64,000 nucleotides of DNA from Candidatus Ideonella esbjergensis (lineage in GTDB: Bacteria; Pseudomonadota; Gammaproteobacteria; Burkholderiales; Burkholderiaceae_C). How positions within the stretch are numbered: position 1 is the stretch's first letter; the number at the start of each line of letters is the position of its first letter. Below, piece by piece: positions 27,369 through 35,843 of the stretch. The notes under the pieces were generated by a model. That model saw only the letters and a list, made by a program, of their open reading frames with translations, was not told the DNA's origin and did not search any database. The stretch lies in contig JADJLP010000015.1 in the NCBI GenBank assembly GCA_016710065.1, positions 62,001-126,000 of the forward strand, written 5' to 3'. Position numbers and translations under genes: made by a program.

Positions 27369-27851
27369 TCAGCGCACGCGGCTGAAGTGGTGGGTGCGCA
27401 CCACGGGCCGGCCATCGTCGGTGAAGTAGGCGGCCGTTTCCGTCATGCGCTGGCCGTCGGCCGATGCGGTGTAGATGCGCGTGGAGCCCGGCACGCCGCC
27501 CTTGGAGAGCTGCATCACCAGCACGCCCGGCGCCGGCAACGTGGTGGCCGAGAGATCGGCCTCCAGGTTGCCCGAGACCGGTGCCGGCGTGCCGTCCAGC
27601 AGCGTGCTGCCTTCGGCCACCAGGCTGTTGCCGCCACCGTCCACCACCTCCACTCGCGTGGCCCAGCGTGCGCCATCGGGCTGGGCAAAGCTCACGGTGA
27701 CGCTGCGCGGCCGCGCCTGCGGCGGCAGGTACAGGCGCGACACGTCCACCGCCCAGGTGCCCGCCAGGGGCGAGTTGGCCACCGTCTGGGCGTGTGCCGC
27801 GCCGCCGCACAGCAAGGTGGTGGCCAGCAAGAGGGGTATAGGCAACTTCAT
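27369..27851 (-). CDS. Secreted hypothetical protein
   Basis: A 160-residue protein with a signal peptide (MKLPIPLLLATTLLCGGAAH, cleavage after AHAQ). The mature region starts with SPLAGTWAVDVSRLYLPP, a lipocalin-like opening seen in many small periplasmic beta-barrel proteins, and ends in strand-rich sequence. No catalytic motif is visible. The start ATG 27851 lies eight bases after the VOC gene stop; the LysE gene follows. Confidence 0.7.
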   Translation of the reverse strand: MKLPIPLLLATTLLCGGAAHAQTVANSPLAGTWAVDVSRLYLPPQARPRSVTVSFAQPDGARWATRVEVVDGGGNSLVAEGSTLLDGTPAPVSGNLEADLSATTLPAPGVLVMQLSKGGVPGSTRIYTASADGQRMTETAAYFTDDGRPVVRTHHFSRVR

Positions 27852-27859
27852 GGGGTGGG

Positions 27860-28240
27860 CTACTCGGCCTGCTTGAACTGAACAATGTTCCCCTCCGGGT
27901 CCCACCCGTCAAGGACAGTGTGACCGCGGAAGTGCCAGGCGGCTGATTCGGGCTTGAGGTAGCCGCCCGTCGCCTCGACTGCCCGCCGCACCTCGACGAG
28001 GCTTGCGACCACAAATGTCGGCTTCAAGGGCGTTTCCTCGCGTGGTTGTGGGGGCTTGGTGATCGCGATGCTTGCGGCGTACTGCCTCGGAATGGCGTGG
28101 ACGACAACCTCGTAGCCTTGACCTCGCAGCAGGTCGTGCGAAGTGTCCGACTCTTCAACGGCGAGCGCCAAGGTCTGCTGGTAGAAGGCGGAGACGCGCT
28201 TCTTGTTTTTGGCGAAGACGACGAGACCTTGCTGCAGCAT
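27860..28240 (-). CDS. VOC superfamily (glyoxalase/bleomycin resistance-like) protein
   Basis: A 126-residue single-domain VOC protein. The N-terminal half has VFAKNKKRVSAFYQQTLAL, typical of the first beta-alpha-beta module, and the C-terminus has DGWDPEGNIVQF, the usual metal-site region. Such proteins dimerise and act as lyases, dioxygenases or drug-binding proteins; the function here is not assigned. A fragment of a second VOC gene lies directly upstream. From here to 30.8 kb, base composition is visibly less GC-rich than in neighbouring genes. Confidence 0.82.
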   Translation of the reverse strand: MLQQGLVVFAKNKKRVSAFYQQTLALAVEESDTSHDLLRGQGYEVVVHAIPRQYAASIAITKPPQPREETPLKPTFVVASLVEVRRAVEATGGYLKPESAAWHFRGHTVLDGWDPEGNIVQFKQAE

Positions 28241-28242
28241 GT

Positions 28243-28311
28243 GTTGCCTTCAGGATCCATGACCCATGCAAACTTTGAAAGTGCGACCGCCGTGGGCGGT
28301 CCGATGGACCG
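28243..28311 (-). pseudogene. C-terminal remnant of a second VOC gene
   Basis: After an in-frame TAG, this short frame reads RSIGPPTAVALSKFAWVMDP followed by EGN. FAWVMDPEGN is the conserved end of VOC domain proteins, where it normally precedes an ELWEP-like tail. Here the frame runs into the start of the intact VOC gene. I read it as the leftover 3' end of another VOC gene that was lost or replaced. Confidence 0.45.
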
Positions 28312-28316
28312 CTATG

Positions 28317-28565
28317 TCAGAGCGCATTCTCTGAGTCCAGTCGTCTGACAATTGACACCAGATTGCGAACGGATGCGCCGAGCTCTTCGCTGCCCACAGC
28401 GAGCGAGTGATCCTGACCAATGTACACAGCCGACGGAGGTTTCCGTCTCGAAGCGTGAATACGCAGTGCGGAGTTGACCGTTTCAATGGCCAAGTAGGTG
28501 GATTTCTCTTCGAAGACTCGTCCCGACCTTGCGCCGGAAGCAACAGAGGGGTTGAAAGGTTGCAC
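28317..28565 (-). CDS. Small hypothetical protein
   Basis: An 82-codon frame starting at a GTG (28565-28563) that overlaps the TAG stop of the upstream MalM-like gene, which suggests translational coupling. The product (MQPFNPSVASGARSGRVFEE, later RKPPSAVYIGQDHSLAVGSE) has no signal peptide and no recognised domain. A fragment cannot be excluded. Base use matches the lower-GC patch around it. Confidence 0.45.
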   Translation of the reverse strand: MQPFNPSVASGARSGRVFEEKSTYLAIETVNSALRIHASRRKPPSAVYIGQDHSLAVGSEELGASVRNLVSIVRRLDSENAL

Positions 28566-29263
28566 TAGTCGCGGCCAAAAACAATGGCGATTGCGCCCAA
28601 TCTCGAGCGCGAAATTGTTCGCGTACCTGGATTGGTAGATGGGGGGTTGACCCGTCCCGACGCGAAGTCTTTTCGAGATAGTCGAGCGTAGAACTCCCTA
28701 TCTCGACTCAGTATGTAGGCCGCTTCGAGGCCACCACCTTGAATGATTTGCACCCCATGTGTATCCAACTTCTGGGCGTTTGTGTAGACAAGAACGTACT
28801 TTGCTGAAGGGGGGACCAAAGCCGCACCGTAGTACGCCTGCATAAATCCCTTCTTCTGAGACAGTCGATCGGTGTCTTGATAGACCCGTGGTTCGACTGT
28901 CGCCAACGTCTGATACGACGCATCCAGGAAATCAAATGTGGGAACGAACACCGTTGCGGTGGGAACGAAGAAGCCTTCCCTGTAGGTCAGAAACTCCAAA
29001 GCATTGGGCTGAAACGGCAGGGCAAGCTCGATACCAATGCACTTAGCGGAGCCCGTGGAAAACGGAAGCGAAGGAGACTCGTCTGACACCGCAAGCTGGA
29101 TCAGCTTCTCTGCGGAATATTTTTGAAATGACAAAGATGATGCGCTGCTGCAGCACGCGGCCCCTCTGGCAGTGGCTCCCAAAGAGGGATCTGCTGGTGA
29201 AGTCGTCGAGCAACCAGCTATGGGTAGCACCGAAACCAACAGCGCTCTTCTTGTTACGGTCAC
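28565..29263 (-). CDS. MalM-like lipoprotein
   Basis: A 232-residue protein with a lipoprotein signal (LLVSVLPIAGC). The mature part resembles the MalM family: ACCSSASSLSFQKYSAEKLI, then a beta-rich stretch with IELALPFQPNALEFLTYREG and the FVPTFDFLDASYQTL segment. MalM-type proteins are periplasmic or outer-membrane-attached, of unclear function, and often near sugar porins. The start is a GTG at 29263. No sugar genes are nearby; it sits among small exported proteins in a lower-GC patch. The similarity is moderate and seen by eye only. Confidence 0.6.
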   Translation of the reverse strand: MTVTRRALLVSVLPIAGCSTTSPADPSLGATARGAACCSSASSLSFQKYSAEKLIQLAVSDESPSLPFSTGSAKCIGIELALPFQPNALEFLTYREGFFVPTATVFVPTFDFLDASYQTLATVEPRVYQDTDRLSQKKGFMQAYYGAALVPPSAKYVLVYTNAQKLDTHGVQIIQGGGLEAAYILSRDREFYARLSRKDFASGRVNPPSTNPGTRTISRSRLGAIAIVFGRD

Positions 29264-29291
29264 ATGATCTCCAAGGTTCAGGGGTTGGGCG

Positions 29292-29753
29292 TCACTGGTG
29301 CGCCGCCTGGCTTGACAGCTTACGCAGTGCGGTGATTGCCTTCACTGCGTCAGCCGCCTCGATGTTGATGAAGGCTCGGGAGCCAGTTGGCCAAATCACC
29401 AAGTTGTGCTTGTCGTCCTGTATGAAGAAGACGTAGTCAAGGCCCGCGAACAAGCCCAGACTGCAGTTGCCAGGGCCAAACACCATATCAACGACCTTGC
29501 CGTTGCTCGGAGGCGTCCCCTTTAGAACTTCCACAACCGTGAACGAGCCCTCGACGTTTGGGATTGGCTTACCGGTGATGCCCAAGTCCGTCATTCGCTC
29601 TTCGGTTCGATACAGGTGGGCAACGAACACCGACTTTGCTGAGGCAAATAGATCTTCGTCTGTCGGAGGCGGCTTCACAGTGGAGCAGGCAAACGCAGCA
29701 TTGCAGAACAGCGTTGTGAATCCTACGGCGATGCTGAGTGTGCGACGGTTCAT
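29292..29753 (-). CDS. Secreted NTR/TIMP-like small protein
   Basis: A 153-residue protein with a signal peptide (MNRRTLSIAVGFTTLFCNAA). The mature N-terminus is FACSTVKPPPTDEDLFASAK, followed by SVFVAHLYR, then FTVVEVLKG and GNCSLGLFAGLDYVFFI. A cysteine at the mature start, a VEVLKG strand and a GNC-G-Y-F pattern resemble bacterial NTR/TIMP-like domains. The start is the ATG 29753; upstream frame continues without a convincing site. Function unknown. Confidence 0.6.
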   Translation of the reverse strand: MNRRTLSIAVGFTTLFCNAAFACSTVKPPPTDEDLFASAKSVFVAHLYRTEERMTDLGITGKPIPNVEGSFTVVEVLKGTPPSNGKVVDMVFGPGNCSLGLFAGLDYVFFIQDDKHNLVIWPTGSRAFINIEAADAVKAITALRKLSSQAAHQ

Positions 29754-29844
29754 TGCTGTGACGTCCAGAAGTTTGAGTTCACCTGCGGGCGCCAGACGGC
29801 ACAGCCGGCTGGCGAACGTCAGGAGAGGCAGCATTTTGCGCATG

Positions 29845-30261
29845 TTATGCACCACCTGCCAGAAGTTCAATGAGGTACTGAACACCCCCGACAAGCGGCA
29901 GAAGGCCGACCCAGCCGACCAAGCAAGCTACTACGAGACCAATGAACCGAAGCGATGCCAAGAGCCCCAACTTTGCTCCGCGAGTGACGAACAGGTATGG
30001 AAAGACGGCGAGCACGAACACCACAAACCAAGCGACCGTAAACACTGCGGCGACCAAGATGGGCTTGCCGTGTTGGGGGGCATCTGCGAAAGACCAAACC
30101 CCAAACACTGAGGCTAGCCCGATGCCCCAGGTAGCTGACAACACGACGCCATGGAACTCGCTGAATGGAATAGCTCCAAGCAAGATGAGCGCGATGACAA
30201 GAAGCGGGTAGCCAAAGAAGCAGGCGACCCCAAGTGCAACGTGCCGCTGCGTGTGGCTCAT
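29845..30261 (-). CDS. Four-helix membrane protein of unknown function
   Basis: A 138-residue protein with four hydrophobic segments (for example GVACFFGYPLLVIALILLGA and ILVAAVFTVAWFVVFVLAVF). The start ATG 30261 overlaps the stop of the upstream secreted protein by four bases (ATGA), so the two are made together. It has no family motif that I recognise. The 91 bp after it contain a weak inverted repeat (CGCCAG/CTGGCG arms) of about attC size. Confidence 0.65.
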   Translation of the reverse strand: MSHTQRHVALGVACFFGYPLLVIALILLGAIPFSEFHGVVLSATWGIGLASVFGVWSFADAPQHGKPILVAAVFTVAWFVVFVLAVFPYLFVTRGAKLGLLASLRFIGLVVACLVGWVGLLPLVGGVQYLIELLAGGA

Positions 30262-30788
30262 GAGGCCAACGTTCGAGAGGCACCGGGGCGCCTCGTGACC
30301 TTGCCGGAACGGGTGTCTCCATAGACTAAGTCTTCGCCGGGTAGCGGATGGCCAACCCAGTTGTTTACCGAGCGTTGAATCCACATTTCACCTGTGTTCT
30401 CGGTTCTTCTGGTGATCACCACAACTTGGTTCTCAGTCCAAACACCTTGAGCGGAATAGGCATGAATGACCAGGGTAAGTTCATCCGGCTGAAAGTGCCG
30501 ATAGGTCGTACCAAGGTCTTTCCAATCTTGTACACCGACCCGCATTTGCACCTTGGGTATCCCTTGTGTGATGGTCACTTTGACAGGAATTGTCTGCTTG
30601 CTCCAGCCACCAACTGGCGCCGCCTGGTACTTCAGGGTTCCCTCCCACACCCCATCAAATCCCTTCCAGGACTTGATGTCTGCCATGGCCTTTTGGACTT
30701 CCTCGGGCGTGATCGGCGGAGGAGACACTTGAGTGAGCGCCTGACTGGCGAAGCACGCAAGGAACATTGCAATGACGAGCTTGCGCAT
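30258..30788 (-). CDS. Secreted hypothetical protein
   Basis: A 176-residue protein with a signal peptide (MRKLVIAMFLACFASQALTQ). A beta-rich domain follows, with FDGVWEGTLKYQAAPVGGWS and PKVQMRVGVQDW, of a type seen in small periplasmic lipocalin-like proteins. No catalytic residues are evident. It is first in the small minus-strand group and its stop overlaps the membrane protein start by four bases. A perfect palindrome lies just upstream, at 30797-30824. Confidence 0.65.
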   Translation of the reverse strand: MRKLVIAMFLACFASQALTQVSPPPITPEEVQKAMADIKSWKGFDGVWEGTLKYQAAPVGGWSKQTIPVKVTITQGIPKVQMRVGVQDWKDLGTTYRHFQPDELTLVIHAYSAQGVWTENQVVVITRRTENTGEMWIQRSVNNWVGHPLPGEDLVYGDTRSGKVTRRPGASRTLAS

Positions 30789-30796
30789 GATGACGG

Positions 30797-30824
30797 TGCC
30801 TAACCAATCATGATTGGTTAGGCA
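30797..30824. repeat. Perfect 28-bp palindrome with integron attC-like ends
   Basis: The 28-bp sequence is its own reverse complement. Its outer arms are GCCTAAC (30798-30804) and GTTAGGC (30817-30823), which fit the integron consensus pair RYYYAAC and GTTRRRY exactly. At 28 bp it is far shorter than a working attC site, which is normally over 55 bp, so it may be a collapsed attC or simply an operator for the gene that starts 9 bp away. No integron integrase lies in the window. Confidence 0.5.
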
Positions 30825-30867
30825 GCACAGTCGCCAGCCCCAAAGTGGACAAGATCAGCAGCCCCAG

Positions 30868-31752
30868 TCAAGCCAGCGACGCCTGCAGCCAATCGGCAAA
30901 CGCCGCGCATTCCCAGCGCTCCATCACGCCGTCCTTCCAGCACAAATGGTGGTGGTAGGGCGAGCGCACGCTGTGGGGCGAGAGGCGCACCAGGCGGCCG
31001 GAGTCTAGCCAGGTCACGCCCAGCTTGAGGCGCATCAGCGCCACGCCAAAGCCGGCGGCGGCGGCGTCCAGCACCAGGCCCACGTCGTTGAACTGCGCGC
31101 CCTCGCGCGGCTCGGGCAGCGCAATGCCGTGGGCCTTGAACCAGGTGCCCCAGGGCTCCAGCGGGCTGCGGATCAAGCGGGCGCGGGCCACATCCTCGGC
31201 GCTGTCAAAGCGGCCAAAGGGGCCAAACTCGTGCAGGTACTCGGGGCTGCACACGGGCGTCACCTCGTCGCTCAGCACGCGCACCTGCTGCACGCCGCTG
31301 TAGGGGCCGGCGCCGTACCGGATCTCCAGGTCGACCTCGTCGTTCTTCACCTCGAACAGCGGCACGGCCACCTGCAGGATCAGCTCGATCTCGGGGTAGG
31401 CGTGGCGGAACAGCGCCAGGCGCGGTAGCAGGATCTGGCGCGAGAAGGTGGGCGGCACGGCCAGGCGCAGGCGCACGGCGGATGAGGCCGGCTGCCCGGT
31501 GGCGCCGGGCATTTGCTGCAGCAGTTGCAGGCCCTGGCGCACCGAGACGAGGTAGGTGGTGCCAGCCTCGGTGAGGCCGAAATCGCGCGTGAAGAGCTTG
31601 AGGCCCAGTTGCGTTTCCAGCTGGCGAATGCGGTGGCTGACAGCGCTGGGGGTGACGCTCATTTCCTCGGCGGCCTGGCTCACGCTGCGCAGGCGCGCCA
31701 GGGCCTCGAAGGCCAGCAGGCACTGGATGGGCGGGATCCTGGCCTGGGCCAT
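30868..31752 (-). CDS. LysR-family transcriptional regulator (GcvA-like)
   Basis: A 294-residue LysR-type regulator. The N-terminal winged helix-turn-helix is LLAFEALARLRSVSQAAEEM followed by SVTPSAVSHRIRQLE. The effector domain from about residue 90 has PPTFSRQILLPRLALFRHAY and GLVLDAAAAGFGVALMRL, typical of the GcvA/AmpR branch. It starts five bases before the stop of the FIST gene on the same strand and so may be in its message. The target is unknown. Confidence 0.88.
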   Translation of the reverse strand: MAQARIPPIQCLLAFEALARLRSVSQAAEEMSVTPSAVSHRIRQLETQLGLKLFTRDFGLTEAGTTYLVSVRQGLQLLQQMPGATGQPASSAVRLRLAVPPTFSRQILLPRLALFRHAYPEIELILQVAVPLFEVKNDEVDLEIRYGAGPYSGVQQVRVLSDEVTPVCSPEYLHEFGPFGRFDSAEDVARARLIRSPLEPWGTWFKAHGIALPEPREGAQFNDVGLVLDAAAAGFGVALMRLKLGVTWLDSGRLVRLSPHSVRSPYHHHLCWKDGVMERWECAAFADWLQASLA

Positions 31753-31757
31753 GAAGT

Positions 31758-32957
31758 TCAGGTGTCGCCGACGAACACCGTGAGCACGCCGGTGTAGCCG
31801 TACAGGTGATGGCGGGCGATTTCACCGGCCGCAAAAAAGCCCACCAGCGGCACATCGCCCAGGGCCTGGCGCACGGTGCGCAGTTCGGCCGAGGGACCAC
31901 CAAAGTGGGCGCCGCCACGGCCGCTGCAGCTCACGTAGATGGCGCCGGCGATCTGGCGTGTGGCGGGGCTGCCTTCGGCACGCTCGGTGAGCAGCGCGGC
32001 CTGGTCGGCCTCGGCCTCCACCTCCTCGCGGATCTCGGCGCAAATGCGCACCAAGTCGCGCCTGGCGGCTTCCACATGGCGGTCGCAAAAGCTCAGCTGC
32101 ATGCCGGGGGTGATCTCGCCGGCCACGGCCACGGCATCGCGCGCGGGGTCGAAGCCGATGAGGTGGCGCACCCGGGTGTCGGCGCCAAACTGGCCACCGC
32201 GGCCCAGCGCGTCATCGTTCGCGTCGGTCAGGCCCACCAGCACGCCTTGCAGGCGGCGCATGGCCTCACGCGGACGGTCAAGGCTCACGCCGGCGTCGGC
32301 CAGCAGCAGCGGCAGGGCGGGCTGGCCGTCGAGCGTGATGATCACGTTGCGCTCCAGCTCGGTCACATGGCGGGTGGGGCCCAGCGGCTGGCAGCCCTGG
32401 GTGACGCGCGAGATGACGGTGACGCCGTCCATGAAGGCCACGCCCGAGAGACCGGCGGCAAACACTTCGCCCGCCGACCATTGCAGGCTGCGGTTGCGCG
32501 AGGCGGTGAGGCCACCAAACAGGTAGCGGGTTTCGGTGCGGTTGGCCAGCTCGTCCAGCAGTTCGGGCAAGTCGGGCGTGGCCGGGTCGGCGTGCACCAG
32601 CGCGGTCCACACGTCGTCGCCGGCCAGCGGCTGGCGGCCGTGGAAGCAGCGGAACTGCTCGCGCGGCAGGTGCATCAGCAGCATCACCAGGGCGGGCTCC
32701 TGGTCGTACTCCACCCCGCTGGCGCACACGCCCACGCCCACGGTGCCGGCAAACTGCACACCGGGCCAGCGTTGCTGCGCTTCTTCAATGACGTCGGCGG
32801 CCTGGTGGGCCAGGGCGTCGGTGAGGTAGATCAGGCCCAGCGTGGCGGCGAAGTCAGGCCGCGCGGCGCGCTGGGCGTCCATCTGCGCGGCCACCAGGGC
32901 CAGGGCCATGCGCCCGTCGGGGTGGGTGGCGTGGGCCTGCAGGAAAGGGCCGTGCAT
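31758..32957 (-). CDS. FIST domain signal-transduction protein
   Basis: A 399-residue protein with FIST-N (residues about 30-215) and FIST-C (about 225-370) domains. Features include LGLIYLTDALAHQAADVIEE, GTVGVGVCASG and, near the end, CSGRGGAHFGGPSAELRTVR with GFFAAGEIARHHLYGYTGVL. FIST proteins are cytoplasmic sensors that probably bind small ligands such as amino acids and are often linked to signalling proteins. A LysR regulator follows five bases downstream. Confidence 0.88.
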   Translation of the reverse strand: MHGPFLQAHATHPDGRMALALVAAQMDAQRAARPDFAATLGLIYLTDALAHQAADVIEEAQQRWPGVQFAGTVGVGVCASGVEYDQEPALVMLLMHLPREQFRCFHGRQPLAGDDVWTALVHADPATPDLPELLDELANRTETRYLFGGLTASRNRSLQWSAGEVFAAGLSGVAFMDGVTVISRVTQGCQPLGPTRHVTELERNVIITLDGQPALPLLLADAGVSLDRPREAMRRLQGVLVGLTDANDDALGRGGQFGADTRVRHLIGFDPARDAVAVAGEITPGMQLSFCDRHVEAARRDLVRICAEIREEVEAEADQAALLTERAEGSPATRQIAGAIYVSCSGRGGAHFGGPSAELRTVRQALGDVPLVGFFAAGEIARHHLYGYTGVLTVFVGDT

Positions 32958-33002
32958 GGCGCGCGTCTCGTTCGGCGGTGGCTCGGCCCGGCCGGTTGCC
33001 GC

Positions 33003-33761
33003 TCAGTACGGCTTGCGGCGCACGGCCTTGGCCGGCGCGCGCTTGGCTGCAGCCTTGACGGCGGGCTTGGCAGACGCGGCCTTGGCGGACCGCGCGGATT
33101 TGCTGGCCGCATTCACTGCAGCGCCAGCGGCACTGGCGGCCTTTTGCGCCACGGCCGCAGGCATGGCCACGGCTTTTTTCAGCGTCTCGCCGGCCGCGTC
33201 GAACGACTGCTTCATCATCGTGGTGGCCAGGTTCTTGGCGGCGTCGCTGGCGGTGTCTTTCATGGCGCCGGCGGCCAGCTCGGTGAACTGCTTGGTGAGC
33301 GCGCCCCACCATTGCATCGGGTCGACCACGCCGGGCACGGCCGCAGCGGCAGCGGCCTTGGGGGCGGCCTTCTTGGCGGCGGGGCTGGCGGCAGGCTTGG
33401 CTGGGGCGGGCGGTGCGGCGAAAGGGCTGGCCTTGGGCTCAGGCTCGGGCTGCGCCTCGGGCACCTTGAGCGTCATCGAATCGCGCAGCTCGCCCATCGA
33501 GACGTTCATGCTCTTGAGCGTGGACAATGTCATGCGCTGCACTTCCATGGCCTGGATGGTGGCACCCAGCATGCGGGCGTTCTGCTCAAGCCAGAACTGC
33601 ACGGTGCGCAGCTCCTCGATCTTCTTTTCCAGCTCTTCGGGGTTGAGCGTGGGGGCCACCCACTGGCCGATGTTGGGCAGTGCGGAGCCGGCGTTCTTCA
33701 CCAGCCCTTGCAAGAAATCGAAGCCGGGAACCATCTTGGCGAAGTCAGCGGTGGATGTCAT
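33003..33761 (-). CDS. phaM: PhaM-like polyhydroxybutyrate granule protein
   Basis: A 252-residue protein matching PhaM, which activates PHB synthase PhaC and ties granules to the nucleoid. The N-terminal half has FLQGLVKNAGSALPNIGQWV and the conserved IQAMEVQRMTLSTLKSMNV segment. An Ala/Pro-rich linker and a C-terminal run of lysine/alanine repeats (histone-like AAKRAPAKAVRRKPY) follow, suited to DNA binding. The start ATG 33761 has a GGAGG site. Its presence implies that the organism stores polyhydroxyalkanoate. It appears to be a single-gene unit. Confidence 0.85.
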   Translation of the reverse strand: MTSTADFAKMVPGFDFLQGLVKNAGSALPNIGQWVAPTLNPEELEKKIEELRTVQFWLEQNARMLGATIQAMEVQRMTLSTLKSMNVSMGELRDSMTLKVPEAQPEPEPKASPFAAPPAPAKPAASPAAKKAAPKAAAAAAVPGVVDPMQWWGALTKQFTELAAGAMKDTASDAAKNLATTMMKQSFDAAGETLKKAVAMPAAVAQKAASAAGAAVNAASKSARSAKAASAKPAVKAAAKRAPAKAVRRKPY

Positions 33762-33845
33762 CAAAGCGCCTCCAGTGTTGTGCTCGGTGGATCGGGCCAT
33801 TGTGCGCCCGCGCCCTGGCGCTCGACTGTCGGGGAAGCCCCTGTT

Positions 33846-34814
33846 TCAAGACTTGGGCAACACCTGCACCACCTTGAAGCCCTGGGCCTGCAGCAAGGCC
33901 GGCAAGCCCTGCGGGCCGATCATGTGCAGCGCGCCCACGGCCACCAGGGTGCGCTGGCCGCTCGCGTGCAGGGCGGCGATGCGCGGCGCCATGGCCTGGT
34001 TGCGATCGTCGAGCAGGCGGCGGTTGAAAGCGCGCTGCTCTTCGGTGTTGAGGCAATCGCACCACTGGGGGTAGGCGCTCAGGTCGTCCAGTTGGCTGTC
34101 GGCCCAGCCCTGGGCCATGCGCTGCAACACGGTCAGCGCACTGCCGCCTTCCAGTTCGTCCAGCATCTCGGCCACCATCTGGTTCACCTGGGTCGGGTCG
34201 TCGTGCAGCAGCAGGGCCATTTGCGCTTCGGGCGTTTCCAGTGGGACGGCGGTCTTGCGCATGCCGCGCGCCATGCCGGCCAGAAAGGCATCGATGCCGT
34301 AGGCCGGCTCCAGGCCCTGGCGGCGCCCCACCAGAGAGCCCAGGGTCATGGCCTGCATCTCCGGGCGCAGCGGTGCCAGCGCGTCACCCAGGCAGGCGGC
34401 CGCGGCTTGCGCGGCCAGGCGGCGCGCAAGCGCGGGCGGCAGGGCTGGTTGACCGGGCTTGGCCAGCATCGCGGCCTGCAGGCGCCCCATGGTGTCGGCG
34501 TCGGTGGGGTCCAGCTCCAGCGCCAGTTGGTCGCTCTGCTGCAGGGCCTGCATCAGGGCCGGCCCCGGGAACATCCAGTCGCGCCTGGCCACGTGGATGG
34601 TGCCGTACAGCCAGCTGCTGCGGCCCGCTTTTTCGATGCGCCACAGCAGGCCATGGTCGCGCGCCTGCTGCATGCCCTGCCGCAGGGCCGCCTCGTCCAG
34701 CGGTGCGGGCGGTGGCGTGCAATCGGCTGTGGCGGCCGGGGCCTGGCCATAGGCGTGGGTGCACAGCAGCGTCAGGGCCGCGAGCACGAGGCGCCAAACG
34801 CGCCGCAGGTTCAC
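33846..34814 (-). CDS. TraB/GumN-family protein
   Basis: A 322-residue protein with a signal peptide (LVLAALTLLCTHAYGQ). The TraB/GumN signature is seen in SSWLYGTIHVARRDW and the LALELDPTD stretch, and a late GAHM-like motif is seen as VGALHMIGPQGLPALL. Members are proposed metal-dependent peptidases or tikis-like proteins. The start is a GTG at 34814 that overlaps the upstream stop by four bases. It is probably periplasmic and co-transcribed with the fumarylacetoacetase-like gene. Confidence 0.85.
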   Translation of the reverse strand: MNLRRVWRLVLAALTLLCTHAYGQAPAATADCTPPPAPLDEAALRQGMQQARDHGLLWRIEKAGRSSWLYGTIHVARRDWMFPGPALMQALQQSDQLALELDPTDADTMGRLQAAMLAKPGQPALPPALARRLAAQAAAACLGDALAPLRPEMQAMTLGSLVGRRQGLEPAYGIDAFLAGMARGMRKTAVPLETPEAQMALLLHDDPTQVNQMVAEMLDELEGGSALTVLQRMAQGWADSQLDDLSAYPQWCDCLNTEEQRAFNRRLLDDRNQAMAPRIAALHASGQRTLVAVGALHMIGPQGLPALLQAQGFKVVQVLPKS

Positions 34815-35794
34815 AGCGGCTCCGACACGGTCTGGTCGATGGCGCCGAAGACGCTCAGGCCGTCCTTGCCCTTCATCTCGATGCGGATGGTGTCGCCGTA
34901 CTGCATGAACCCGGTCTGCGGCGCGCCGTGTTCGATGGTCTCGATGGCACGCTTCTCGGCGATGCAGCTGTAGCCCTTGCTCCAGTCCTTGTTGCTCACC
35001 GTGCCCGAGCCCACGATGGAGCCGGCGCGCACATTGCGCGTCTTGGCGATGTGGGCGATGAGCTGGCCGAAGTGGAACGTCATCTCAGTCCCGGCCTCGC
35101 ACAGGCCCACCTTGCGGCCATTCCAGGTGCTTTGCAGCGTGAGGTGCAGCTTGCCCTTCAGCCACGCGTCACCCAGTTCGTCGGGCGTCACCGCCACCGG
35201 GCTGAAGGCCGTGGCCGGCTTGCTCTGGAAGAAGCCGAAGCCCTTGGCCAGCTCGGCCGGGACGAGGTTGCGCAGGCTCCAGTCGTTGGCCAGCATCAGC
35301 AGACGCACGCCTTCCAGCGCTTCGTTGGGCATGGTGCCCATGGCCACGTCACCGGTGATGACCGCGATCTCGGCCTCGAAGTCAATGCCCCACTCGGTGC
35401 TGGCGAACACGGCCGGGTCGCAAGGGCCCAGGAAATCGTCACTTCCGCCCTGGTACATCAGCGGGTCGCCGTAGAAGCTCTCGGGCAGCTCGGCACCGCG
35501 GGCCTTGCGCACCAGCTCAACATGGTTGATGTAGGCCGAGCCGTCGGCCCACTGATAGGCGCGCGGCAGCGGTGCCATGCACATCGCCGCATCGAACGCA
35601 AAGGCGTGGCGGGCCTTGCCGTGGTTCAGCGTGGTGTACAGGTCCTGCAGCTGCGGCGAGAGAAAGTTCCAGTCGTCCAGCACCTGCTGCAATCGGGTGG
35701 CGATGCCATTGGCGTAATGGGCGCTGGCGAGATCGCGCGAGACGACGACGAGCTGGCCGTCGCGCGATCCGTCTTTGTAGGTGGCGAGTTTCAC
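34811..35794 (-). CDS. Fumarylacetoacetate hydrolase-family protein
   Basis: A 327-residue FAH-fold enzyme. The metal-binding acidic residues are in DFEAEIAVITGD (about residues 139-150), and family motifs VGSGTVSNKDWSKGYSCIAE and QYGDTIRIEMKG follow. The start is a GTG at 35794 (VKLATYKDGSRDGQ). Members hydrolyse C-C bonds of acylpyruvates or fumarylacetoacetate in aromatic amino acid breakdown. The N-terminal region resembles the longer two-domain bacterial type used in tyrosine or homogentisate catabolism, but no other tyrosine genes are in the window. Confidence 0.85.
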   Translation of the reverse strand: MKLATYKDGSRDGQLVVVSRDLASAHYANGIATRLQQVLDDWNFLSPQLQDLYTTLNHGKARHAFAFDAAMCMAPLPRAYQWADGSAYINHVELVRKARGAELPESFYGDPLMYQGGSDDFLGPCDPAVFASTEWGIDFEAEIAVITGDVAMGTMPNEALEGVRLLMLANDWSLRNLVPAELAKGFGFFQSKPATAFSPVAVTPDELGDAWLKGKLHLTLQSTWNGRKVGLCEAGTEMTFHFGQLIAHIAKTRNVRAGSIVGSGTVSNKDWSKGYSCIAEKRAIETIEHGAPQTGFMQYGDTIRIEMKGKDGLSVFGAIDQTVSEPL

Positions 35795-35843
35795 GGTCGT
35801 GAGGCCGGGGGCGGGCCTGGGAATTTGGTGGCAGCATTGTCCA

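Noticed and set aside
27860..30824. Definite integron cassette array
   Set aside because: No integrase is present, the best palindrome is far shorter than a working attC, and other gaps only weakly fit. Kept as a hypothesis only.
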